A stretch of 64,000 bases of DNA from positions 1 to 64,000 of the forward strand of contig JADLAX010000068.1 of NCBI GenBank assembly GCA_020848035.1, read 5' to 3'. The translations under genes were made by a program, and so were the position numbers. This DNA comes from Anaerolineae bacterium. GTDB lineage: Bacteria; Chloroflexota; Anaerolineae; Promineifilales; Promineifilaceae. Shown one piece after another: positions 18,421 to 25,690 of this stretch; the first letter of the stretch is position 1; every line of letters begins with the position of its first letter. The notes beneath the pieces were generated by a model, which was given only the letters and a program-made list of their open reading frames with translations, ran no database searches and was not told the DNA's origin.

Positions 18421-18456
18421 GAGTGGCCCAATCTTCAAGATTGGGCCACTCTTTTT
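18421..18456. terminator. Second, adjacent hairpin terminator
   Basis: GAGTGGCCCAATCT and its complement form a 14-bp perfect stem with a 3-nt loop and a T5 tail on the plus strand. It abuts the stop codon of the minus-strand lipoprotein gene, so it separates the two convergent genes. Confidence 0.8.
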
Positions 18457-18964
18457 AGTTGTTGTCGCGGGTGGCGTCCAGCGTCAGCACCAGCAGGTTG
18501 TCGGTGACGGTAACGCCGGTTAAGGTGACGTTGGGCATCCGCTGGGCGGCCCGGCCGCTGATGCGCTCGGCCAGATTGTTGTTGAACTGGGCGATGCGCT
18601 CGTCAGACACATCCACGCCTTCGATGTTGATGTCGGTGGCTTGCAGCACCAGGTGTTCGTCCTGCACAGAGGCGGTGAGGGTGATACGGCCGTTTACCTG
18701 CCCACCCCCATCCCGCCGCTCGTGTGTGCCCGTCACTTCAATTTGTCCATTTTGCAAATCCACCACCGGATCGCGCAGCAGCGGATTGGCGCTGGCGGTC
18801 AGCGCCTCAGCCACCAGCTGAGCCACGTCGTCTTCATTCAGCTCGACGGTGACGTTGAACACATCACTGCCGCGCTCGCGCACAACAGATACCCGGCCTG
18901 CGCCGCAAGCCGCCAAAAGTAAACTTCCCAGTACCAGTAACAAGCTAATTTTTACGTGTCGCAT
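18455..18964 (-). CDS. Secreted lipoprotein of unknown function
   Basis: A 169-residue protein with signal peptide and lipobox LAAC, then a soluble domain with alternating strands ('VDLQNGQIEVTGTHERRDGGGQVNGRITLTASV', 'LVLQATDINIEGVDV', 'NVTLTGVTVTDNLLVLTLDA'). The pattern suggests an LPS-transport or BPI-like beta sheet binding a lipid, but I do not recognise a family. ATG at 18964 with AGGAGAG upstream replaces the longer track start. It stands alone between two hairpin regions. Confidence 0.75.
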   Translation of the reverse strand: MRHVKISLLLVLGSLLLAACGAGRVSVVRERGSDVFNVTVELNEDDVAQLVAEALTASANPLLRDPVVDLQNGQIEVTGTHERRDGGGQVNGRITLTASVQDEHLVLQATDINIEGVDVSDERIAQFNNNLAERISGRAAQRMPNVTLTGVTVTDNLLVLTLDATRDNN

Positions 18965-19054
18965 TTGTCTCTCCTGATTGAGTAGACCGCACAAAATGGC
19001 GCTTTTTTCTTCCAAAATCTTTGTGCGGTTTACTTAACGGTAAAAAAATTGGTT

Positions 19055-19078
19055 GCAGGGTAACGGCCGTTACCCTGC
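19055..19078. repeat. 24-bp perfect palindrome centred on ACGGCCGT
   Basis: The arms GCAGGGTAACGG and CCGTTACCCTGC are exact complements with no loop, centred on the iterated octamer. It lies in a 530-bp gene-free region upstream of the minus-strand lipoprotein gene. It is the longest perfect extension of the octamer I found, and could be a dimer binding site or a cruciform. Confidence 0.85.
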
Positions 19079-19165
19079 TTAGAATGCCCGCCAATTGTTA
19101 TTGATTTATCCGATACCTGTAAACCTTTTGTAAATTCGTAACCGTTTAGTTCTCTGTAGTGCATG

Positions 19166-19301
19166 GGCCGCGCCTCGGCGCTTCGCGCCTGGCGCGGCCA
19201 AAGATCGAGGGTTTTTTCACTTTTGAGGGTCATTTTGACCCTCAAAAGTGAAAAAACCCAAATTTCTTCCCCGCACGGGGCGCGAAGCGCCCTCGTGCGG
19301 G
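19166..19301. repeat. Block of three consecutive hairpins
   Basis: First stem: GGCCGCGCC/GGCGCGGCC enclosing a smaller GGCGC/GCGCC hairpin. Second: 24-bp perfect arms starting GGGTTTTTTCACTTTTGAGG, with a 3-nt loop. Third: CCCGCACG plus GGGCGC against GCGCCC and CGTGCGGG with a GAA loop. All three lie within 136 bp. The 92-residue minus-strand ORF across them is not credible. The middle stem has A- and T-runs on both sides and could terminate in either direction. The rest of the 18965-19495 gap holds the palindrome at 19055 and the promoter of the DUF2202 gene. Confidence 0.85.
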
Positions 19302-19495
19302 ATACCAACTGAACGGTTACGTAAATTCTGCCACTTTATTGCCAAAGTGAATGTCACGCATAAGTTTTAGCTTTCATATCTTTATATTCTCAACATATTT
19401 TTGCTTATGATGATTGGTAATGAAGCAAATGCACCGCACAAGGTGCATTCACACTTAACAAAACAAATTAGAAACTGTATCGGAGGATACTGATC

Positions 19496-20215
19496 ATGTT
19501 AGCAAATACAAATTCACAAACCACAGGCAAACGCCTGATGAACCGGAAATCGCTTTTAGGTTTGGGCCTGGCCCTGTTTTTTATCGTTGGACTGGTGGTG
19601 TGGGTACAGCCAGCGTCTGCCCAAACAACCTCTAGCGGTCTCACCACCGCCGATGTCGATTCGCTGCTGTACATGCGCGAGGAAGAAAAGCTGGCCCATG
19701 ATGTGTACGTGACGCTGTACAACTTGTGGGGCGCGCCGCTGTTTAACAACATTGCCGCCAGCGAGCAGAACCACACTGAGATGGTGCTGGCGCTGCTAAA
19801 CCAGTACGGTCTGGCCGACCCGGCAGCGGGCAACGGGGTAGGGGAGTTTACCAATTCAGAGCTGCAGGCGCTGTATGATGACCTGGTGAGCCAGGGCAGC
19901 CAATCATACGAAGCGGCTTTGTTGGTGGGTGGCCTCATCGAAGAAGTAGACATTGCCGATTTGCGCGCCGAGCTGGAAACCACCAACGTGGCCGCCATTC
20001 AACAGGTGTACCAGAGCTTGCTCAGCGCGTCGGGCAACCATCTGAACGGGTTTGCCAACGCTTATGAAAACGCGACGGGCAATGCCTACACCGCGCAGTG
20101 GCTTAGTGATGCCGATGTGGCCGCCATTTTGAGCGGCGGCAACAGCTCAGGCAACGGCAACAGTCGGGGCGCTCGTGGTGGCGGCCGCCAGGGCAATGGC
20201 GGTGGCCGACGCTAG
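19496..20215 (+). CDS. Secreted DUF2202 (ferritin-like) protein
   Basis: Residues 1-42 are a signal peptide ending ASA. The DUF2202 domain follows: 'LLYMREEEKLAHDVYVTLYNLWGAPLFNNIAASEQNHTEMVLALLNQYG' has the two Glu-rich helices with ExxH-type residues expected of a ferritin-like di-iron bundle, and a second pair lies in 'LIEEVDIADLRAEL'. The tail is Gly/Asn/Arg-rich and disordered. The biological role of the family is not established; metal binding outside the cell is an inference. CGGAGG lies before the ATG, and a strong terminator follows. Confidence 0.85.
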   Translation: MLANTNSQTTGKRLMNRKSLLGLGLALFFIVGLVVWVQPASAQTTSSGLTTADVDSLLYMREEEKLAHDVYVTLYNLWGAPLFNNIAASEQNHTEMVLALLNQYGLADPAAGNGVGEFTNSELQALYDDLVSQGSQSYEAALLVGGLIEEVDIADLRAELETTNVAAIQQVYQSLLSASGNHLNGFANAYENATGNAYTAQWLSDADVAAILSGGNSSGNGNSRGARGGGRQGNGGGRR

Positions 20216-20253
20216 ACCGAAAGTTCGTAAACCTGGTGTAAATTGTTGATCAA

Positions 20254-20290
20254 AAAAAGCGGTGTCTGCTGGGCAGGCACCGCTTTTTTG
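20254..20290. terminator. Bidirectional rho-independent terminator
   Basis: AAAAAAGCGGTGTCTGC pairs with GCAGGCACCGCTTTTTT (17 bp with one T-G pair, 3-nt loop). With A-runs and T-runs on both sides it can end transcription of both the DUF2202 gene and the convergent P450 gene. Confidence 0.92.
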
Positions 20291-20310
20291 CATCAGGCGT
20301 GAACATTATT

Positions 20311-21714
20311 TCAGGCAAAGGCGAGTTCAGGGGTGGGGGATACGGCCGTTTCCCGCACCATCACCTGCATCTGAATCCCAGCTTCTGGGACGAGCGTAAT
20401 TTGGGCCTTGTAACGCACCGGCTCACGCTGGGCGATAGCCAGGCGGTATTTTTGGGCGATGGTGGCCAGGATGAGCTGGGCTTCCATCATGGCAAAGGCG
20501 TTGCCGATGCATACCCGCGTGCCGCCGCCAAAGGGCATGTAGGCAAACCTGGGCAGCGATTTTTCAAATTCTGGCGTAAACCGCTCCGGTTGAAATGCTT
20601 CCGGCTGGGCAAAATATTGCGGCAAACGGTGCATGACGTAGGGCGACATAAACACCGTACTGCCTTTGGGAATGGTATAGTCGCCGATTTCAACATCTTC
20701 CAGGGCGGTACGGCCGTTCAAAATCCAGGCCGGTGGGTAGAGCCGCATCGCTTCTTTGATGATTTGCAGGCTGTAGGGCAGGTGGGGCAGGTCGGCTAGG
20801 GTGGGTTGGCGGCCCGCCAGCACCTCGTCCAGCTCCGCGTGCAGTTTGGCTTCCACTTCAGGGTGCTGCGCCAGCAGGAACCAGGTCCAGCTGAGGGCGT
20901 TGGAGGTGGTCTCGTGCCCGGCGGCAAACAGGGTGGCCACTTCGTCGCGCAGCTGTTTGTCATCCATGACCGCGCCATCTTCATCCACCGAAAGCATCAG
21001 CATGGAGAGCAAATCACCGGTGTCTGCGACCTGGCCATCAACGGCCGTTTGCCGCCGCCCGGCAATAATCTGGTCCATCACCTGGTTAAATTGGGCCGCC
21101 GCCCTGTTGCGCAGGCGGTTATCGGCCGTTGGCACCCAGCTGGGCAGGGAAAAGCCGCGCTGGTAATCCCGGTTGGAGACGGCCTGGAGATTGTGCATGG
21201 CGCTGGCGATGGCAACGGCCGTATCGCCCGATCCGGTAATGGCATCGGCATCAAACAGCGTTTTGGAAACGATGAGCATGGTCAGGTGCATCATCGCTTC
21301 GGTGATGTCTAGCACGGTGCCATCTTCCCAGCCAGCCGTCACTTGATTCGCATAATCAACCATCACTTCCGCATAATTTTGGATGCGCTTGCTGTGGAAG
21401 GCGGGTTGGGCCAGCCGCCGCTGCCGCTTGTGGAAGTCACCGTCGCTGGTGAGCAGACCATTGCCCAGGAATTTGCCCAGAATTTGTTTGTCCAGCCGGG
21501 CCTTTTCAAATTTGTCGCCCTGGGTCACCAGCACCTCGCGCACCAAATCGGGGTGGCCGACCAGGTAGGTGTGCATGTGGGCCAGCCGAAAGTAGACCAA
21601 ATCGCCGTGTTTTTTGACGTTTTCCAGTAAAAAGTTGGGTTCATCGTCGCGAAATTGGTTGGCGCTGCCTAAAATGAGTGAGCCTTGGGGACCAGACGGC
21701 CGTTTAACTGCCAT
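20311..21714 (-). CDS. Cytochrome P450
   Basis: A 467-residue soluble haem-thiolate monooxygenase. The I-helix motif is AAGHETTSNALSW, the K-helix ExxR is KEAMR, and the haem loop FGGGTRVCIG has its axial cysteine at C402. Its layout and 'LRDEVATLFAAGHETTS' resemble bacterial P450s related to the CYP102/CYP4-like group. No ferredoxin or reductase gene is adjacent, so the electron donor is unknown. ATG at 21714 has AAGGAG upstream; the track start is longer. A TetR-type regulator is divergent, 325 bp away, and is the likely controller. Confidence 0.92.
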   Translation of the reverse strand: MAVKRPSGPQGSLILGSANQFRDDEPNFLLENVKKHGDLVYFRLAHMHTYLVGHPDLVREVLVTQGDKFEKARLDKQILGKFLGNGLLTSDGDFHKRQRRLAQPAFHSKRIQNYAEVMVDYANQVTAGWEDGTVLDITEAMMHLTMLIVSKTLFDADAITGSGDTAVAIASAMHNLQAVSNRDYQRGFSLPSWVPTADNRLRNRAAAQFNQVMDQIIAGRRQTAVDGQVADTGDLLSMLMLSVDEDGAVMDDKQLRDEVATLFAAGHETTSNALSWTWFLLAQHPEVEAKLHAELDEVLAGRQPTLADLPHLPYSLQIIKEAMRLYPPAWILNGRTALEDVEIGDYTIPKGSTVFMSPYVMHRLPQYFAQPEAFQPERFTPEFEKSLPRFAYMPFGGGTRVCIGNAFAMMEAQLILATIAQKYRLAIAQREPVRYKAQITLVPEAGIQMQVMVRETAVSPTPELAFA

Positions 21715-21797
21715 TGTGTTTACTCCTTTCTCTAAAACCTTGAGCCGGTTTTTTTGCTGCAAGATAATTGACAAGTTGTTGAATATCCGATAGAGTG

Positions 21798-21886
21798 TTG
21801 TCGAAATAATAAATCGGTTTTAATGATTGTCAAGCACGAACTGCAACCCTCTGTTGATTTATCGACAGCTGTTGCCTATTCGACAA
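21798..21886. promoter_or_regulatory. Candidate operator sites between P450 and TetR genes
   Basis: TTGTCGAAATA occurs at 21798. Its near-complements TTATCGACA and TATTCGACAA lie at about 21859 and 21877. Three related TCGACAA-type words in one divergent intergenic region next to a TetR gene suggest binding sites, but no single site forms the compact palindrome usual for TetR proteins. Confidence 0.3.
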
Positions 21887-21929
21887 GGAACACTATCTTT
21901 GCACCTTTTAGATTCACCAGAGAAATCGA

Positions 21930-22001
21930 ACCGCAGAGCCGCAAAGAACGCAGAGATTTTCTCTGTTAGTTGTCCCTCTGCGCTCTTCGCGTCTCCGCGG
22001 T
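21930..22001. repeat. Imperfect long inverted repeat
   Basis: ACCGCAGAGCCGCAAAGAAC... pairs imperfectly with ...CTCTTCGCGTCTCCGCGGT across a loop of about 19 nt, with arms of about 26 bp. Purine-rich 'GCRGAGACGCRAAGARCGCAGAG' elements of this kind are dispersed in many bacterial genomes. It lies in the leader of the TetR gene, so it could influence its expression. Confidence 0.65.
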
Positions 22002-22039
22002 GAAATTAATTTCTGCAAACATGGTGAAGGAAAGTTACG

Positions 22040-22615
22040 ATGGACCGACGCAAAAAACGCAGCCGCAACATGTTGGGGCAGGCTTTGCTCGAACTGGTGC
22101 GCGAGAAAAAGTTTGAGCAAATTACCATTCAAGACATCACCGACCGGGCCGACCTGAACCGGGCCACGTTTTACCTGCACTACAGCAGCAAAGAGGAGCT
22201 GCTGGCCGACAGCCTGGAAGCCTACTTTGATGAACTGGTCCAGCAAATCAGCGCCAAAACGATGAACAAACCGCTTTGGGAAAATCCTGAGGCGGACGAG
22301 CTGGTGTTTGTCCACGTGGCTGAACATGCGGACTTGTACCGCGTGCTGTTGGGGGAAAATGGCCTGGGTTATGTGATCAATCGGGTGATTGACTACATTG
22401 CGCAGTACAGTGAATTACAGCTGCGCATGGGGTTGGCAACGGCCGTTCCCCAAGCCCCCGTCGAAATTATGGCCCGGCACGTGGCCGGGTCGCTCTACGC
22501 CATCATCACCTGGTGGCTGCTCCACGATATGCCCTATCCTCCGCACCAAATGGCCCAAATGACCACCCGACTCTGCGTGACCGGCACCGTTCCCTTGACC
22601 GCGGAATCTAAATAA
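22040..22615 (+). CDS. TetR/AcrR-family transcriptional regulator
   Basis: A 191-residue repressor-type protein. The HTH is at about residues 28-50 ('ITIQDITDRADLNRATFYLHYSSKEELLADSLEAYFDEL'). The C-terminal helical domain ends with a hydrophobic 'GSLYAIITWWLLHDMPYPP' segment seen in the TetR_C group with small-ligand pockets. Divergent placement next to the P450 gene suggests it regulates that gene and itself. The start is ATG with GAAGGAAAG upstream. Confidence 0.88.
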   Translation: MDRRKKRSRNMLGQALLELVREKKFEQITIQDITDRADLNRATFYLHYSSKEELLADSLEAYFDELVQQISAKTMNKPLWENPEADELVFVHVAEHADLYRVLLGENGLGYVINRVIDYIAQYSELQLRMGLATAVPQAPVEIMARHVAGSLYAIITWWLLHDMPYPPHQMAQMTTRLCVTGTVPLTAESK

Positions 22616-22616
22616 A

Positions 22617-22646
22617 AAAGGGCAGCGATTTGGTTCGCTGCCCTTT
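22617..22646. terminator. Rho-independent terminator after the TetR gene
   Basis: A 12-bp stem AAAGGGCAGCGA/TCGCTGCCCTTT with a 6-nt loop, followed by ATTTG and preceded by an A6 run. It can serve both the TetR gene and the convergent protease gene. Confidence 0.85.
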
Positions 22647-22677
22647 ATTTGTGTATGGCAAGGGTTAACGGCCGTTT

Positions 22678-24648
22678 TTAGGGAATATCAATGCTGCCGA
22701 GCGAATACAGCACGCTCGGTTCTATTTCCTCCAGCAAACTTCCCGGCAAAAAATAGGTAATGGTGTAAGCAAAGCCGTCTTCGATAAAAAGTGTCTGTAC
22801 CGTTATCAGGTCGACAGATTCGATGGAGTTGCTCAAAAGGTGCCCTTCCAGCCCAGACGCCGTCACAAATGGCTCATCTTTGACCAGGGTAAACATCTCA
22901 TCGTCTGCCGAACGACTTTTTACCTCAATGACGTAATCCTCAAGCGTTAGACCCCTCACCCCAAATTCATTCAGGTCTTCAATGATGATGACCAGCAGGC
23001 CGATATCCTCGTAGGAAAAGCACATGGTGGCGTTCTGACAAATGTCCCTGGCCACTGTCGTGGTAGGCGCATTTTGCCATGTGTCAGGATAATCCATCGT
23101 AAAGCCCGTTCTAGGCTCTGCATACGTGGCAAAACTGCCAAACTCATTGGCGAAGGGTGTGGCCGTAGGCGGTGGGGATACCGGTGTTGGAGCGCCTTCG
23201 TACGTAGCCCCTACCGTCAGAATGTACCCGCCGTAGCTGTCTCCCGCGGCGTGAGACACGATGATATTGTAACGAGCTGTCTCGGGCGCTTCGTAGGTCA
23301 ATTCGGCATTTAAACCAAAAACACCCTGCCCTGAATCATCATCGGAAATGAACTCCTCATCCAGAAACGGCCGATCCGGCACAATAAAAATCTGGGGATC
23401 AATTAACACCGAATCCACCTGGATGTTGATTACCTGGCCGCGATTGAGGTTGATCTTAAAGACATCATAGTCACCGGCAAAGTCAATCTTGTCCCAGATT
23501 TCGTCGCCAGAGGCAATCAGCCGATTTTCGTTCTCTTCAACATACGGAATGAAGGGAACGTTGCTTTCTAAACGCAGAAAAGAGGTCAAAAACTCATTTT
23601 GTTCGAGGAAAATAAAATGAGGCGCATCAACCTCGATGGTTTCTTTGCCAAACTCACTGTCACCGATGGATTCGTCGGCAAAAATCAGACTGTTGCCGTA
23701 AATGTCATACACCGTCAAAATGCCGTCTTCCTCGCCACTTAACTCGATTTCCAGTTCTGTTTTGATTGGTTCATTGAGCAAATATATCGCGTGATCCCAA
23801 TAGCCATTCAGAGATACAAAATCCGCCTCACGACCCGGCCTGTCTAATGGCAGGCGCCACTCACCCATCTGGTCGATCTGCTCACCGGCTACGAGTGCCT
23901 CGACGCGAGGCAGCAAATCGTGGGCGGAAGCCACCAGGGCAAAGGCGGCTTCGCTAAAGTAGAAGCCCGAAATGCCGATCACATCGCCCATTGCTGAAAC
24001 CAGCACCCCACCACTTTGCCCCCCGGCAATGGTCGCATCCGATTGAAAATAGGTGATGCCGAGCGCTTCCCACTCGCGCAGCCGGGAAATCAGGCCACGG
24101 GTAATCGTCGGCTGCGGAAAATCGTTCACTTCGCCGGGGTAACCAATCAGAAATACGTCGGTACCAATGACCAGGTCCTCGCCATTTACCAACGGCACGC
24201 CGCTTTTCTCCGTTTCCAGCGGCCCAATGATGGCCAGATCTGCCATCAAATCAACGTTGATGACCGGTGCTTCCAGGAACTCTTCGCCATCAGCAAAAAC
24301 CACTCGGACTGCTTCAAACGGCCAGACCACGTGGGCGTTGGTCAGCAAATAGCTGTCGGCAATCAGAATGCCGCTGCCCGTGCCCGTTGGCGTGTCGATG
24401 AAAGCCACGACAGGAGAAAGGGTGTCGAAAATTTGCGCGGGGGTTAGCGGTGCTGGTGTCGGTGTCTGGGTTGGGGTTGGGGTTTGGCTTGCAGTGGGGG
24501 TAACGGTGGGCGTGGGGGTGGTGGTTGCGCTTGGTTCAACCGGTGTGGGGGTCGGCTCTGGTTCCTGGGAACAAGCGACGACCAGGGCCAGGAATACGAT
24601 GAGCAGAATGGTGAAGCGGATGACGTTGGGCAATGCACGATGGGCCAC
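22678..24648 (-). CDS. Secreted trypsin-like serine protease lipoprotein
   Basis: A 656-residue exported protein. The lipobox is VVAC, followed by a long Pro/Thr linker (about 30-68) and a trypsin/HtrA-type protease (about 75-255) with catalytic His in LLTNAHVV, Asp in 'MADLAIIG' and Ser in AGGQSGG. No PDZ domain follows. A middle region (about 265-500) resembles PPC-type beta domains ('GDYDVFKINLNRGQVINIQVD'). The C-terminus (about 515-656) resembles PsbP-like or DUF1795 domains ('RTGFTMDYPDTW'). The start is GTG with AAAGGAG upstream. The gene contains no ACGGCCGT copy and looks somewhat AT-richer than its neighbours. Confidence 0.85.
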   Translation of the reverse strand: MAHRALPNVIRFTILLIVFLALVVACSQEPEPTPTPVEPSATTTPTPTVTPTASQTPTPTQTPTPAPLTPAQIFDTLSPVVAFIDTPTGTGSGILIADSYLLTNAHVVWPFEAVRVVFADGEEFLEAPVINVDLMADLAIIGPLETEKSGVPLVNGEDLVIGTDVFLIGYPGEVNDFPQPTITRGLISRLREWEALGITYFQSDATIAGGQSGGVLVSAMGDVIGISGFYFSEAAFALVASAHDLLPRVEALVAGEQIDQMGEWRLPLDRPGREADFVSLNGYWDHAIYLLNEPIKTELEIELSGEEDGILTVYDIYGNSLIFADESIGDSEFGKETIEVDAPHFIFLEQNEFLTSFLRLESNVPFIPYVEENENRLIASGDEIWDKIDFAGDYDVFKINLNRGQVINIQVDSVLIDPQIFIVPDRPFLDEEFISDDDSGQGVFGLNAELTYEAPETARYNIIVSHAAGDSYGGYILTVGATYEGAPTPVSPPPTATPFANEFGSFATYAEPRTGFTMDYPDTWQNAPTTTVARDICQNATMCFSYEDIGLLVIIIEDLNEFGVRGLTLEDYVIEVKSRSADDEMFTLVKDEPFVTASGLEGHLLSNSIESVDLITVQTLFIEDGFAYTITYFLPGSLLEEIEPSVLYSLGSIDIP

Positions 24649-24794
24649 GGCAACTCCTTTACACGAGAGAAATCCTGGAATTTGGCAGCGATCTGCCAGG
24701 TAACCAGGCTGAACATGGTCAGATTTTATAGGAAAAGCGGGGTGATGAACAGGCTGGAAGGATCCAGGTTCGGACTGACAAATGTCACAAAAAA

Positions 24795-24823
24795 GGCCGG
24801 TAGGGGAGTGTCACCTACCGGCC
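24795..24823 (-). terminator. Terminator of the coxSLM operon
   Basis: GGCCGGTAGG and its complement with a 9-nt loop, followed on the minus strand by a T6 run, 25 bp after the coxM stop. A good intrinsic terminator for the minus strand. Confidence 0.85.
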
Positions 24824-24847
24824 AGTTTAACGATTAGAGAAAGTTGA

Positions 24848-25690
24848 TTAGCTGGCGCGAGAAACGGCCGTTGCCAAAGCCCGTCGTACAAACACCGGGG
24901 CCATCTGCTGCCGATAGTCGGCGCTGGCGTGAATGTCACCCAGGATGTCGTCGGGGTCCAGATCGTTGGTCACAGCGGCGGCGGCGGCGGCGAGTGTGTC
25001 GCTGTTCAGCGGCTGGCCCACCAGGGCGGCTTCCACCGAACTGGCACGGGTTGCCTTTGGCGTCAGCCCACCGACGGCCACGCTGGCGGCAGTACACACG
25101 CCGTTTTGCACCGTCACCTGGGCCGCCACACCCACCATCGCGTAGCGTGAGGCGGGGTTGGGCAGCTTGGCGTAGGCCGAACCGGTGTTGGCCCCTTCAC
25201 TGGCCACCGACACCGAGGTGATCATCTCACCCTCGTCCAGAGCCGTGGTGAACAGGTCCACAAAAAAGTCATCGGCGGGGATGGAACGGCCGTTGGTGTG
25301 AATCGTTGCCTTCAGGGCCAGCAGCACCGTGGGCAGGTCCGACGCGGGATCGGCGTGAGCAATGTTGCCGCCCACCGTGCCCCGGTTGCGCACCTGCGGG
25401 TCGCCAATCTTGCCCGCGGCCTCAGACAGCGCCGTGGGCACGTCGCCCGACGCGGCAACCATGGCGTGGGTGGTCAGCGCACCAATCGTTACGCCGCTGC
25501 TGCTGGTGGAGATGCCTTTCATGTCCAACCGGCCGATGTCGACCAGCGCGCCGGGATCGGCCAGGCGCAGGTTCATCACCGGGATCAGGCTGTGGCCGCC
25601 CGCCAGGAATTTGCCGCCGTGTTCCTGCACCAGGGCAGCGGCTTCATCGGGGGAAGCGGCGCGGTAATAATCAAACTTGGGTGGATACAT
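24848..25690 (-). CDS. coxM: CO dehydrogenase-type FAD-binding medium subunit
   Basis: The flavin subunit of a molybdenum hydroxylase, which passes electrons from the [2Fe-2S] subunit to the acceptor chain. The 280 residues show the FAD-binding motifs AGGHS (30-34) and 'RNRGTVGGNIAHADPASDLP', with a CO_deh_flav_C domain at the end. It is last in coxS-coxL-coxM; its ATG overlaps the coxL stop by one base (TAATG). A terminator follows. Confidence 0.93.
   Translation of the reverse strand: MYPPKFDYYRAASPDEAAALVQEHGGKFLAGGHSLIPVMNLRLADPGALVDIGRLDMKGISTSSSGVTIGALTTHAMVAASGDVPTALSEAAGKIGDPQVRNRGTVGGNIAHADPASDLPTVLLALKATIHTNGRSIPADDFFVDLFTTALDEGEMITSVSVASEGANTGSAYAKLPNPASRYAMVGVAAQVTVQNGVCTAASVAVGGLTPKATRASSVEAALVGQPLNSDTLAAAAAAVTNDLDPDDILGDIHASADYRQQMAPVFVRRALATAVSRAS

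Noticed and set aside
19030-19308. 92-residue minus-strand ORF
   Set aside because: It crosses the 24-bp palindrome and all three hairpins; no family signal and no ribosome site.
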